Shown here one piece after another: positions 41,019 through 49,910 of a stretch of 64,000 bases of DNA. Every line of letters begins with the position of its first letter. Positions within the stretch are counted from its first letter, which is position 1. The position numbers and the translations under genes are program-made. Source of the stretch: Nocardia sp. NRRL S-836 (lineage in GTDB: Bacteria; Actinomycetota; Actinomycetes; Mycobacteriales; Pseudonocardiaceae); contig NZ_LGDY01000100.1 of assembly GCF_001279525.1 (NCBI RefSeq), forward strand, positions 62,001 to 126,000, in the 5' to 3' direction. The notes below the pieces were generated by a model that was not told where the DNA came from, ran no database searches, and worked only from the letters and a program-made list of their open reading frames with translations.

Positions 41019-41327
41019 GTGGCCAACGCACTAGGCGCCCCCACCCCTGGGGCCTCACATACTGCGAATGGTTCTTTCTGATTCACCCGAATGGCCGATG
41101 ACGCTGCTGTGGGGATCACGCGATCACTCCAGCAAGTGATCCGCATCACTCGGCAGGGGGTTCCTTCGATCCGTCGCCCGGTCGGGCCATGACGCGCTTC
41201 GTGCGGGCGGTCGGGATCGGCGGGAACCGCTGGAACGACAACAAGGAAGCCCCCTGTGGGGTCGTGGTGAAGTTCCCTGGCAGGACAGCCACGGGACCGC
41301 ACCCAGGGGGCGGAAATGGAGCTAGTG

Positions 41328-41603
41328 ATGAACCGTACCCGCCGTATCCTCACCGCAGCAGCCTGTCTGCCAGCCGCCCTGCTGATCGGGCTGGGCATGG
41401 CCGGCACCGCCTCGGCCCAGACAGTCAACTGCCCCAGTGTCAACCTGAACGGCCTCGCCAGCGTCGACTGCAAGGTCCAGGTCCAGGACAACAACAACAA
41501 CAACGTCATAATGATCATGGTCGACGGGACCGTTGCTTCGAGCAGTTCCGATCTTGACCGCCTCCTCGACCTCCTCGCCGCGAGGCTTGGGATTAATGGG
41601 TGA
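41328..41603 (+). CDS. Small secreted protein
   Basis: This 91-aa protein starts MNRTRRILTAAACLPAALLI, a clear Sec signal peptide with cleavage after GTASA. The mature part is about 65 residues with two Cys (VNCPSVNLNG, VDCKVQVQDN) and a run of five Asn followed by VIMIMVDGT. The ATG at 41328 follows GGAG by six bases; an ATG four codons earlier (41316) also has a ribosome site. It resembles small structural or chaplin-like secreted proteins only in size and layout; no family is assigned. Confidence 0.6.
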   Translation: MNRTRRILTAAACLPAALLIGLGMAGTASAQTVNCPSVNLNGLASVDCKVQVQDNNNNNVIMIMVDGTVASSSSDLDRLLDLLAARLGING

Positions 41604-42187
41604 TCGAACTCTTCGCGGTACCGTCAGATGGAGCCTGACGTCGCGCTGGATGGCACCGCTCACCGAGCGTGGTGATGGACGCGTTCACATCGGTGCGTGA
41701 ACGGTGCAAGTGTGGCCGGGGACCCCAGGAATGCTCTTGCGGTCCCCGGCGTCACGCAACAACTCTGCGCACGAACCTTCACCACCCTGACGTCCTTCAG
41801 TGGATGTTCCCGGCCGTCAGTGCGCACTCCGCTGGAGCACGCTTCATCCCCCATGGAGAACCATCCCGCGCTGCGTTCGGCCATGCCGGTCAGAGGGGCT
41901 TGCGCAGGCGCTGCGTGGAATAGCTGCCCTTCTGTGTGGCCGAGGTGACCTCCGCTGCCGCGCAATCGAGCAGGATTGAAGGTCCGCTGCTTTCACAACC
42001 TGGCCAACTCGGTCCGAGCGCAATCTGGTCGCGTGTGGTCGTTGACGTTCAGGAGCAGATCGACGATGTCGATGGTCTCCCGAAGACCGATAGCCCTCGA
42101 ACTGGACAGCGACCTCGCTCACCAACGCGCAGGTCCCCGGCGGGCCGTCCCGCCCGCCCCTCGGAGTGGACGCTGACCGCCACCACC
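41604..42187. other. Stretch without a recognisable gene
   Basis: No frame on either strand shows a credible gene in these 580 bases. The codon pattern is weak and no repeat or RNA is seen. Confidence 0.4.
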
Positions 42188-42720
42188 TCATGTCGCGGTG
42201 ATGTGCCGGGCGACGTCTTGGCGAGACCCCTGATCTTCGATAGGCCTGGGGTCGCGGGCGCAGGCGCGGTCGACCAGGACGGTGAGCCACTCGTTGACGC
42301 CGACGGTGTGTGCGCGAGGCGCAGGCTGTGGGCGACGTCGAAGACCCGGTCGTGGCGGTAGCCGAGTTGCTTGATGTCGAGGCCGTCTTCGGCGGCGAGC
42401 ACGGCCGCGCCGGCGGGTGCCAGGACGTCGTAGTGCATGGGTGCGGTGCCGAGTGTGACGAAGGGCTGGAAGCGGTCGACGACGCCCCACGGGTAGAGCT
42501 CGCGCAGCCGCATCCGGCCGGATCGGAAGCTGGGGAAGGTCAGGGCGGTGATCTGGTGGGCGGTGAGGACCTTGTGTTCCCAGAGCATCCGGGCGATCCA
42601 CTTGTCGCGCGGTGTCAGCCGCCACGCCAGCACGGCCTGATCGGATGCGGTTCGGGCGGCGACGCGTGGACGTTCACCGCTCAAATCCTCGGCGGCAGGT
42701 GAACCCGTACTCCCCGGCAT
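42188..42720 (-). pseudogene. Replication-relaxation family protein, frameshifted remnant
   Basis: From about 42720 the frame reads MPGSTGSPAAEDLSGE, then LTPRDKWIARMLWEHKVLTA and FVTLGTAPMHYDVLAPAG, AEDGLDIKQLGYRHDR, the layout of replication-relaxation proteins of integrative elements. Near 42305, at a CACACAC run, the good sequence moves to another frame (HTVGVNEWLTVLVDRACA) and ends at a TGA at 42188. A two-base slip explains this. The rest of the gene is missing. It is evidence of an old integrative or plasmid element. Confidence 0.65.
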
Positions 42721-43033
42721 GCCGGTGTGAGGACTCCACCGCACTACGGGCTTGTGGGCGACTCCAGCCCACAGAACCGACTCGTTCGAGGCCTCGAACC
42801 GGATGACCGGCGCTTCAGCCGCGGCATCCTCTAGATGCACAACGGAATCCAGGTCGCGCCGGGTTCGACAACCTTGTCCCGGTGGGCGTGGCGGACCTAC
42901 ACCCATCCGGCGAGCGCCGCCGAGAGCGTGGAGCCGAACACCGTTCGCAAGATCATGATCGCGAGCAGCTACTGGTCGTCGCCACCGACTACGAGCCAGA
43001 GCCGAACGTGTTGTGCAGCCCGAAGCGGCGGTG
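42721..43033. other. Short non-coding stretch
   Basis: No gene or regulatory sequence is evident between the relaxation-protein remnant and the terminator of the NRPS operon. Confidence 0.35.
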
Positions 43034-43067
43034 CCCCTGACCGAAGCGGCGAGACCTCGGTCAGGGG
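43034..43067 (-). terminator. Hairpin terminator of the NRPS operon
   Basis: Perfect 11-base arms CCCCTGACCGA (43034-43044) and TCGGTCAGGGG (43057-43067) enclose a 12-base loop, 15 bases past the stop of the last operon gene. Confidence 0.7.
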
Positions 43068-43081
43068 TCGTCCGCCTGCCG

Positions 43082-44335
43082 TCAGGAGATGGGGCGTTCG
43101 TCGACGACGTCGATCAGCTTTCCGGTGCGCTGGTTGGTCGTCAGGTCGGCGGGGCGGACCCATTCCGCCGTGATGGGGTGGATGACGCCTCGCTGGACCG
43201 CGGTGGAATAGGCCGGGCTGGCGGCGTAGACCGCGTCGATGATCGTCTGGTTCAGGTCGTCCGGGGCGCCGTTCGCGGCCAAGCGGAGGATCAGGCCGTC
43301 CTTGCCGTCCCATCGGCGGGCGATCATCTGGGTACCGGTGATGACCCCATCCCGGTCAGCGCGGGCGATGACCGTGCGGATCTCGCCGGGGCGCAGGACG
43401 TCGAGGCCGACCTTGATGGAGTCCTCGGAGCGGCCCAGCAGACGGAACCGCAGGTGCTCGGGGTCGACCCATTCCGCTCGGTCGCCGACGGGATAGCGGA
43501 TGACGGGCATGAGGGTGCGCGACATGTTGGTGGCGACCAGCCTGCCCGGCACACCCGCGGTGGTGATCGGCTCGCCGGTGTCCTCGTCCAGCAGTTCGAT
43601 GAGGCTGTAAGGGGCGAGCGACTCGTGCACGCGCACGTCGTCGCCGGCGACCGGGGCACCGAGAGGGCCACCGTCGACGGCGGCGTAGCCGAGGGAGCCG
43701 ATGCGCGCGTTCGGAAAGGCCTTGGCGAGCACCGTGCGGACATCGTCGAAGAGGGGTTCGCCCGCGAAGAGGAGCAGCTCGATGGAGTCGGCCGCCTCGC
43801 CGCGTTCCAGGAGGAGGTCGGCGACCTTGACCAGGGTGGTGGCCATGCCGCAGGTGACGTTGACGTCGAACTCCTTGATCGTGGCGGCGATCAAGTCGAC
43901 CGGGGCGGTGCCCGCGATCGGCAGTCGCAGGTTCTCCACCGATGCCTTGGCCAGCACGTCGTTGGTGAACAAGAAGCCGCTGTAGAGCTCACCCGCGACG
44001 AACAGGTTGGCCACCCGGTGGCCCGCGCGCAGTCCGGCCTTGATCAAGCCGGTGCCGAACGCGACGGCCGCGTCGGTGTTCTCCTCCTCGTCCCAGGGCG
44101 AGAACTTCGGCGCGCCGGTGGTCCCGCCGGACTTGTACACAATCCCGTTCGTCAGCGGCCTGGTGAGCAATCGGTTGTCCGGGAACGTGTTCGCGGCCCA
44201 GAACGCCTCCTGGTCCACGACCGGGAGCTGCCGCAGATCGGTGACGGTCTCAGGCAAGTCGCGGTAGAGCTCTGCGTAGAACGGGGAGTTGCGTCGTGCG
44301 TAGTCGACCAGCGTTTGCAAGGACTTGGCAGGCAC
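43082..44335 (-). CDS. PaaK-like AMP-forming ligase
   Basis: This 417-aa protein is an adenylate-forming enzyme of the phenylacetate-CoA ligase type, shorter than NRPS A domains. The phosphate-binding loop is YKSGGTTGAPKFS, the second motif is SLGYAAVDGGPLG, and a RYPVGDRAEW motif with the ribose-binding Asp follows. It likely activates a carboxylic acid for the NRPS pathway or acts on the product. GTG at 44335 has GAAGAGG upstream. It is the last gene of the operon and is separated from PCP-A by 27 bases. Confidence 0.82.
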   Translation of the reverse strand: MPAKSLQTLVDYARRNSPFYAELYRDLPETVTDLRQLPVVDQEAFWAANTFPDNRLLTRPLTNGIVYKSGGTTGAPKFSPWDEEENTDAAVAFGTGLIKAGLRAGHRVANLFVAGELYSGFLFTNDVLAKASVENLRLPIAGTAPVDLIAATIKEFDVNVTCGMATTLVKVADLLLERGEAADSIELLLFAGEPLFDDVRTVLAKAFPNARIGSLGYAAVDGGPLGAPVAGDDVRVHESLAPYSLIELLDEDTGEPITTAGVPGRLVATNMSRTLMPVIRYPVGDRAEWVDPEHLRFRLLGRSEDSIKVGLDVLRPGEIRTVIARADRDGVITGTQMIARRWDGKDGLILRLAANGAPDDLNQTIIDAVYAASPAYSTAVQRGVIHPITAEWVRPADLTTNQRTGKLIDVVDERPIS

Positions 44336-44362
44336 CTGATCCTCTTCTCACGATCGGTTCGG

Positions 44363-46114
44363 TCAGGACTGGTCGAACAGCTCGGTCAAGGTGACCCGGT
44401 CGACTTTGCCGTTCGTGGTGAGAGGAAACGCGTCCACCGCGCGCACGTCGGCCGGGATCATGTAGTCGGGCAGTGTCGCGGCCAGGGTGTCACGCAGGTC
44501 GTCGGGAACACCGCCGGGTGCGATCACCGCGGCCTTCAGCGACCGGGCGACGCTTTCACCGTGCACGATGGCGACGGCTTGGTGTATGCCGGGGTGCGCG
44601 AGCAGGGCGTGTTCAACCTCGGCGAGTTCGACACGGTGACCGTTGATCTTCACCTGGCGGTCGGCGCGGCCCAGGAACTCGATGTCGCCGGACGGGGTGA
44701 GCCTGCCGAGGTCGCCGGTGCGGTAGACCCGCCTGGGCTCTCCGTCGAGCTCGACCGTGACGAACCGGTCGGCGGTCAGGTCGGGGCGGCCGGCGTAGCC
44801 GATCGCGAGTCCTGGGCCGGACACGCAGATCTCGCCCGGCTCGCCCGGTGCCACCGAGGCGAGGTCCGGGCCGAGGATGGCCACCTCGCGGTGCGTGATC
44901 GCCCGGCCGATCGGCACGGAGGTCGCGTCCGGAGCCAGGTGGGCGATCGGGAACGCGGTTGCGACGACGGTTGTCTCCGTGGGCCCGTAAGCGTTGGTGA
45001 TCGACAGTCGCGGCAGCCGCTCGCGCGCCGCGCGGACATGCCGCGGCGACTGCGGCTCACCGGCGATGACCAGCGCCGACAACGGCTCCAGCAGGTCCGG
45101 TGCGCTGTCGACGATCACGTTGAACAGGGCGGTGGTCAGGGTCAGCGTGTTGACCCCGTTGTCGTTGATGGCCGCGCGGAGCCTGCCCGTGCTGGGGAAC
45201 GTGCCGTCGAACAACACGCAGGTGCCGCCGTGCAGCAGCGGACCCCACAGCTCCACAGTCATCCCGTCGAAGCTCGGCGACATGTGCTGCAGCAGCACGA
45301 CGTCGGCTGACAGGCTCAGGAAGTCAGCGGAATGGAGGAGGCTGGTGATGCCGCGGTGGGGGATAAGCACGCCCTTCGGTTCCCCGGTCGACCCGGACGT
45401 GAAGTTCACGACCGCGGGCCCCCTCGGGTCCACGTCAACGTGAGGTGCGTCGTCGCGCCCCGCGGCGTCGATCTCGTCGAAGCGCAGGTCGGTGACGTGC
45501 CCGGGCAACGCCGGCTGGGTCACCGCGTCCTTCACCACGATCGGTGCTGAAGCCAGCTCGACCATCCTGGCCAGCCGAGCCGCGGGCCACGCTGGGTCGA
45601 TCGGCAGGTAAGCGCCACCCGCTTTGAGAATTCCCAGCAGCGCCACGACGAACTCGGGTGTGCGCGCCATCGCCACGCCGATGACCGTGCCGGGCCTGAC
45701 CCGCTCCTCCTGCAGGCGCCAGGCGAAAGCGTTGGCGGCACGGTCGAGTTCCCGGTATGTCACAGCACGCCCGCGGAACCGCAACGCCACCGCCTCCGGC
45801 ACCGCCGCCGCACACCGTGCGACCAGCTCGCCGACCGGCCGGTCCGGAAAGCCCCCGTCCCGCCGCACGTTGGCCTCGATCGCCGCCACGATCGCCGCGA
45901 ACGTCGGCGCCCGGTACAGCTCCTCCGGCGTCAGGACGTCGACGCCGAACGCGTTCTCCAACTCGGCGAGGAACTTCACCGCGCCAAGCGAGTTGCCCCC
46001 GATGACGAAGAAGTCGTCGGTAGGACCGACTGCCTCCCGATCGAGGATCTCCCGCCAGAGCTCGTCCACCGTCCGCGCGACGGCGGGCCGGCTGTCACCC
46101 GGATTCCAGTCCAC
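44363..46114 (-). CDS. NRPS module fragment: carrier (PCP)-adenylation (A)
   Basis: This 583-aa protein has a peptidyl-carrier domain at the N-terminus (about 10-85; phosphopantetheine Ser in FFVIGGNSLGAV) followed by an adenylation domain (about 95-583). A-domain core motifs are visible: A3 FTSGSTGEPKGV, A4 MSPSFDGMTVELWG, A5 NAYGPTETTV, A7 YRTGDLGRL, A8 GRADRQVKINGHRVEL, A10 NGKVDRVTL with the catalytic Lys. The PCP-A order is reversed from the usual A-PCP. Its substrate cannot be called safely from the sequence. The start lies within the MFS gene end (20-base overlap). Confidence 0.88.
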   Translation of the reverse strand: MDWNPGDSRPAVARTVDELWREILDREAVGPTDDFFVIGGNSLGAVKFLAELENAFGVDVLTPEELYRAPTFAAIVAAIEANVRRDGGFPDRPVGELVARCAAAVPEAVALRFRGRAVTYRELDRAANAFAWRLQEERVRPGTVIGVAMARTPEFVVALLGILKAGGAYLPIDPAWPAARLARMVELASAPIVVKDAVTQPALPGHVTDLRFDEIDAAGRDDAPHVDVDPRGPAVVNFTSGSTGEPKGVLIPHRGITSLLHSADFLSLSADVVLLQHMSPSFDGMTVELWGPLLHGGTCVLFDGTFPSTGRLRAAINDNGVNTLTLTTALFNVIVDSAPDLLEPLSALVIAGEPQSPRHVRAARERLPRLSITNAYGPTETTVVATAFPIAHLAPDATSVPIGRAITHREVAILGPDLASVAPGEPGEICVSGPGLAIGYAGRPDLTADRFVTVELDGEPRRVYRTGDLGRLTPSGDIEFLGRADRQVKINGHRVELAEVEHALLAHPGIHQAVAIVHGESVARSLKAAVIAPGGVPDDLRDTLAATLPDYMIPADVRAVDAFPLTTNGKVDRVTLTELFDQS

Positions 46115-47498
46115 CGGTCACCTCTCGGTCAGATCTCGTCTCGTCCGAACGAATGAGGAGGAACGCGCTGACCGCACCCACCCCGGCCACCAGCACGCAG
46201 ACCCCGAACAGCAGGGGAAATCCCCCGGTGGCGTTGCTCAGAAGGGCGCTGCCGACGGCAAACCCGCCCTGGCGCAGAATCGTCATGATCGCCGCGACGG
46301 ACCCCGCGCGGTCCGGTGGCGCGGTCGCGATGAGCGCGCCGGTCACTTGGTTCTGCACCGACGCCGCGCCGATCGCGGCGATGATCATCCCGGCGATCAC
46401 CGCGCCCAGCGAGCGGAACTGGGCGCCCAGGGCGATGGTCAGGCACCCCGCAGCGACCGCAGCCAAGCCGCTGCCGTAGAAGACGCTCTGCCTCGCCCGT
46501 GTGGCCAACCGCGTGACCAGATAAGGCACAGCGAACAAGGGCACGGTGAAGAAGAGCATCAGGTACGAGATGGTGTTGATGCCCAACCGCAGGGATGACT
46601 CCAGGAACAGCGGCAGGTACACCATCAGCGACCAGTAGCTGACCGCCAGGCACAGCGGCACCAGCGCCAATCCGACGAAACCGCGCACCCGGAACAGGCC
46701 GAGGTCGACGGCCGGGTGGCGGACCCTGCGTTCGACGAACACGAATCCGGCGAAGAGGGCCAGCAGGACGGCCGCGACGATCGGCCAGCTCAGCCTCGCC
46801 GAGCCGACGACCGGGCCGTAGAGCAACAGCCACGTCGTCAGGAAGAGCAAGGCGCTGAAGACGGCCAGGCCCAGCACGTCCAGCGGATTGTCCTTGCGGG
46901 CCCCCCGCTGCTTTCGCGCCACGAGACAGCCCGCGATGATGAACACGCAGACCGGGACGTTGATCACGAAGATCCACTCCCAGCCGAGGGTGCCCGCGAT
47001 GATTCCGCCGAGACCGGGGCCGAGCACCAGCGCGGAACCCTGGATGGTCCCGATGAGAGCGAACGCACGCACGCGATCGGCCTTCTCGGTGTAGTGCGTA
47101 CCGACCAGCGCGAGGCCGCCGCAGACGATGAACGCCCCGCCGATTCCCTGCAGCACGCGGCCGCCGACAAGCACGCCGAAGTGCGGGGCGAACGCGCACG
47201 CCACCGACGCGATCCCGAACAGCGCGGCGCCGGCGATGACGGAGAGCTGGTGGCCGTACCGGTCGGCGAGACCGCCCGCGACGATGAGCATGACGGTCAG
47301 CGCGAGGCTGTAGCCGTTCATGACCCAGACCGAACCGGCGATGTCCACCGTGAACTGCGTGCCGATGTCGGCGAGCACGAGCGACACCGCGGTCACGTCG
47401 AAGGTGGCGATGAAGCCACCGAGACCCATGACCACGGCAGGCACGTACTTCGCCGCCCCGAGGGGCCGCGCTCCGATGGCGGTGGGGTTATGACTCAT
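46095..47498 (-). CDS. MFS drug/product exporter (14-TM DHA2 type)
   Basis: This 467-aa transporter has hydrophobic segments along its length in the DHA2 (EmrB/QacA) pattern. The motif A loop is GGLADRYGHQLSV and motif C is GSALVLGPGLGGIIAG. It probably exports the NRPS product by proton antiport and gives self-resistance. It sits between the C gene and the PCP-A gene with overlaps at both ends (11 and 20 bases), so it is part of the same operon. The ATG at 47498 is used. Confidence 0.88.
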   Translation of the reverse strand: MSHNPTAIGARPLGAAKYVPAVVMGLGGFIATFDVTAVSLVLADIGTQFTVDIAGSVWVMNGYSLALTVMLIVAGGLADRYGHQLSVIAGAALFGIASVACAFAPHFGVLVGGRVLQGIGGAFIVCGGLALVGTHYTEKADRVRAFALIGTIQGSALVLGPGLGGIIAGTLGWEWIFVINVPVCVFIIAGCLVARKQRGARKDNPLDVLGLAVFSALLFLTTWLLLYGPVVGSARLSWPIVAAVLLALFAGFVFVERRVRHPAVDLGLFRVRGFVGLALVPLCLAVSYWSLMVYLPLFLESSLRLGINTISYLMLFFTVPLFAVPYLVTRLATRARQSVFYGSGLAAVAAGCLTIALGAQFRSLGAVIAGMIIAAIGAASVQNQVTGALIATAPPDRAGSVAAIMTILRQGGFAVGSALLSNATGGFPLLFGVCVLVAGVGAVSAFLLIRSDETRSDREVTGGLESG

Positions 47499-48828
47499 GG
47501 AGAACTCTTGTCAGCAGGCGCTCGTACTCGCTCACCAGCTCCACGGCTTCATCGCGAGTGAACACGTTCTGGGAGAACTGCCAGAACATCCGCGCGCTCC
47601 CGGCATCACGGGTCGCGCTCGGCGGGATCACCACGACGTTCATGTCGAACTTCGCGGACTGGTTCTGGGCCTCTCGGATCTCAGCGGTCGCCGCGCCGAA
47701 CCGCAGCCGTGGCACTTCCGAGTCGTGGAAACTGAAACAGTGCTGGAAGACCGGGTTGCGACCGCGTTTCTGCCTCAGGCGGAGCCTGCGCACGACGAGC
47801 GACAGCGGCACGTCGTTGTAGCGCAGCGCCCGGAACAGTGAGGACTGGACGCTGCGGACCACGCTGGGGAACGGGTCCGCTCGCCCGACCGCGATCCGCA
47901 CCGGAATGGTGTTGACCACCATGCCGATGAGCGGTTCCAGCTCGGTTTCGGTCCGTGCGTTGACGGCGGTGCCGACACAGAAGTCGGTCTCGCCGCTGAG
48001 GTCGGCCAGCAGCCGGGCGTAGGTGCTGAACATCAGCACGAACGGCGACACCGCCAGGTCGCGAGCCCGGTCCCGGATGCGGGCGAAGGTCTCCTCCGGC
48101 AGCGTGATCTCCAGGTTGTGGCCGTCGAGGCGGCCCGTCCCCGTGGACACCCTGCCCGGCGTCGCCTCCCCGGCGCCGGCGAGATAGCCGGTCCAGAAGT
48201 CGACCGCCCGCCGGCCGTACTCACCCTCCATCCGGCTGCGCTGCCAACTGACGAACTGCTGGTACTGCCCCGGCAGCGGGGGTAGATGGGGACATGTGCC
48301 GTCCAGCACGGCGTTGTAGGCGCGCTGGACCTCGTCCCAGAGCCTGCCGAACGACCAGCCGTCGTGCACCACGTGATGCTCGACCTGCAGCAGCACCCAC
48401 TCGTCGGCGCCGAGCCGGACCGCGTCAATGCTGAGCAGGGGCAGCCGGGCGGTGTCGAAGACCGTGTCCTGCAGTCGCAGTCGCAGCGCCGCCAGCTCGC
48501 GTTGCCGCTCGGGCTCCGGCAGGGCGGACAAGTCGTGGACCGGAATGGTGAACGCGAACGGAGGGTGGACGGTTGCCCGGTAGCCGTCGTGGGCCAGGTG
48601 GATCGTCGTACGCAGCATCTCGTGCCGCTCGATCACGTGCGAGACAGCCCGTTCCAGAACGGCCGGGACCCACTTGCCGCGGACGCGGATCTCCGCTTGG
48701 GCGTTGTAGGCCTGATTACCCGGGTAGAACGCGCTCAGCAGGCAGATCTGTTCCTGGTTGTAGGACACGCCGGGCGCAGGCTCGTGGTCGGAGATCCGCC
48801 GCCGCACCCCGGCCTGGCCGGCGGTCAC
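47488..48828 (-). CDS. Stand-alone NRPS condensation domain
   Basis: This 446-aa protein is a single condensation domain, which joins two carrier-bound building blocks. The active-site HHxxxDG motif is EHHVVHDGWSFG; other C motifs are YNQEQICLL at the N-terminus, RHEMLRTTIH and VNTIPVRI. The GTG at 48828 overlaps the previous stop by four bases (GTGA); the longer open frame upstream belongs to the other gene. With carriers in the neighbouring PCP-MT and PCP-A proteins, it likely forms the one amide bond of the pathway. Confidence 0.88.
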   Translation of the reverse strand: MTAGQAGVRRRISDHEPAPGVSYNQEQICLLSAFYPGNQAYNAQAEIRVRGKWVPAVLERAVSHVIERHEMLRTTIHLAHDGYRATVHPPFAFTIPVHDLSALPEPERQRELAALRLRLQDTVFDTARLPLLSIDAVRLGADEWVLLQVEHHVVHDGWSFGRLWDEVQRAYNAVLDGTCPHLPPLPGQYQQFVSWQRSRMEGEYGRRAVDFWTGYLAGAGEATPGRVSTGTGRLDGHNLEITLPEETFARIRDRARDLAVSPFVLMFSTYARLLADLSGETDFCVGTAVNARTETELEPLIGMVVNTIPVRIAVGRADPFPSVVRSVQSSLFRALRYNDVPLSLVVRRLRLRQKRGRNPVFQHCFSFHDSEVPRLRFGAATAEIREAQNQSAKFDMNVVVIPPSATRDAGSARMFWQFSQNVFTRDEAVELVSEYERLLTRVLHES

Positions 48829-49910
48829 GCCTTCCTCGCCACGAACAGGTAGCGGTACTGCTCGATGCCCGCCTCGTAGGCCGCCTCGGCGTAGCGGAAC
48901 TCGAACAGGTCCTGGCTGCCCTCGGCGGCGAACCGCTCCCGCAACGACTCGAGCACCTCGACCTTCTTCTTCCAGTGCGCGTTCTCCTCGCGGGAGAGGT
49001 CGACGCACTGGTGACTGCCGAACAGCTCACGAAGTAGCGTCGCGAGTTCCGTGCGCTCGGGGCTCCACGTCTCCGGCGTGAACGTGCGGATCGGGAACGT
49101 CCGCACGATGCCGACCCGCAGGTCCTCGGTGCCGATCTCCTGGAAGCGGCGCAGCAGCGACTTGAGCGATGCCGCGTAGTACACGGTGTCGATCGAGATG
49201 ATGTGGGTGAACGTGCCGGGTGGGAAGGTGAGGTCGTTGGCGTCCTGGACCTCGAAGCTCAACCTGCTGTCGGATTCGGCCAGCCGCTGTGCGTAGGCGA
49301 TGCCGCTGGCCGACAGGTCCACGCCGATGACCCTGGCGCCGGTCTGCTCGGCGATGTACTTCGAGATCAGCCCGTACCCGCAGCCCATGTCCAGGATCGT
49401 GTCGCCCTCCTTCGGGTCGAGCAGGCCCAGCATCCGGTCGATCTGACCGACGTCAGCCATGCCGTGCTGGCCGAGGTTGCGGCCGTAGACCTGTTCGCAG
49501 AACTCCGCGTGGGCGGCGCTGCCGATGGCTTTGGCGTAGTAGTGCTCGAAGCGTTGATTGCGGGTCTTCCTGCGCTCGGGCTCGTTGTAGCCCAGCAGCC
49601 GCTCGGTCTGGGTCGTCGACCCGTCCGGCGCCCGCTCCTCCACGACCTCGGTGACGTCCTCGGCCCGCAGCACGCAGTCGACGAACGCGGTCAGGGTGGG
49701 GTTCTCGACCAGCGCGAACAGCGGCACGGACTTGCCCAACTCCTGTGCCACCTGGGTGACCAGCAGCATTGCCGAGAGCGAGTGGCCGCCCTCGGTGAAG
49801 AAGTCGGTGGAACCAGTGATCCGGCTGACGTCGGTGTTGAGCAGCTTGGCCCACATCGGGGCGATGGCGTCGGCGGCGCGCTGGTGCGCGTTCGTGGTCG
49901 ATGTGGTCAT
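48825..49910 (-). CDS. Carrier protein-methyltransferase fusion (PCP-MT)
   Basis: This 361-aa protein combines an N-terminal carrier domain (about 10-85; Ser in FFTEGGHSLSAM) with a class I SAM-dependent methyltransferase (about 120-361; motif I ILDMGCGYGL, then VIGVDLSASGIAYAQ). A carrier fused directly to a methyltransferase is uncommon in NRPS and suggests that a tethered amino acid is methylated before condensation. It overlaps both neighbours by four bases. Whether C-, N- or O-methylation occurs is not visible. Confidence 0.85.
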   Translation of the reverse strand: MTTSTTNAHQRAADAIAPMWAKLLNTDVSRITGSTDFFTEGGHSLSAMLLVTQVAQELGKSVPLFALVENPTLTAFVDCVLRAEDVTEVVEERAPDGSTTQTERLLGYNEPERRKTRNQRFEHYYAKAIGSAAHAEFCEQVYGRNLGQHGMADVGQIDRMLGLLDPKEGDTILDMGCGYGLISKYIAEQTGARVIGVDLSASGIAYAQRLAESDSRLSFEVQDANDLTFPPGTFTHIISIDTVYYAASLKSLLRRFQEIGTEDLRVGIVRTFPIRTFTPETWSPERTELATLLRELFGSHQCVDLSREENAHWKKKVEVLESLRERFAAEGSQDLFEFRYAEAAYEAGIEQYRYLFVARKA

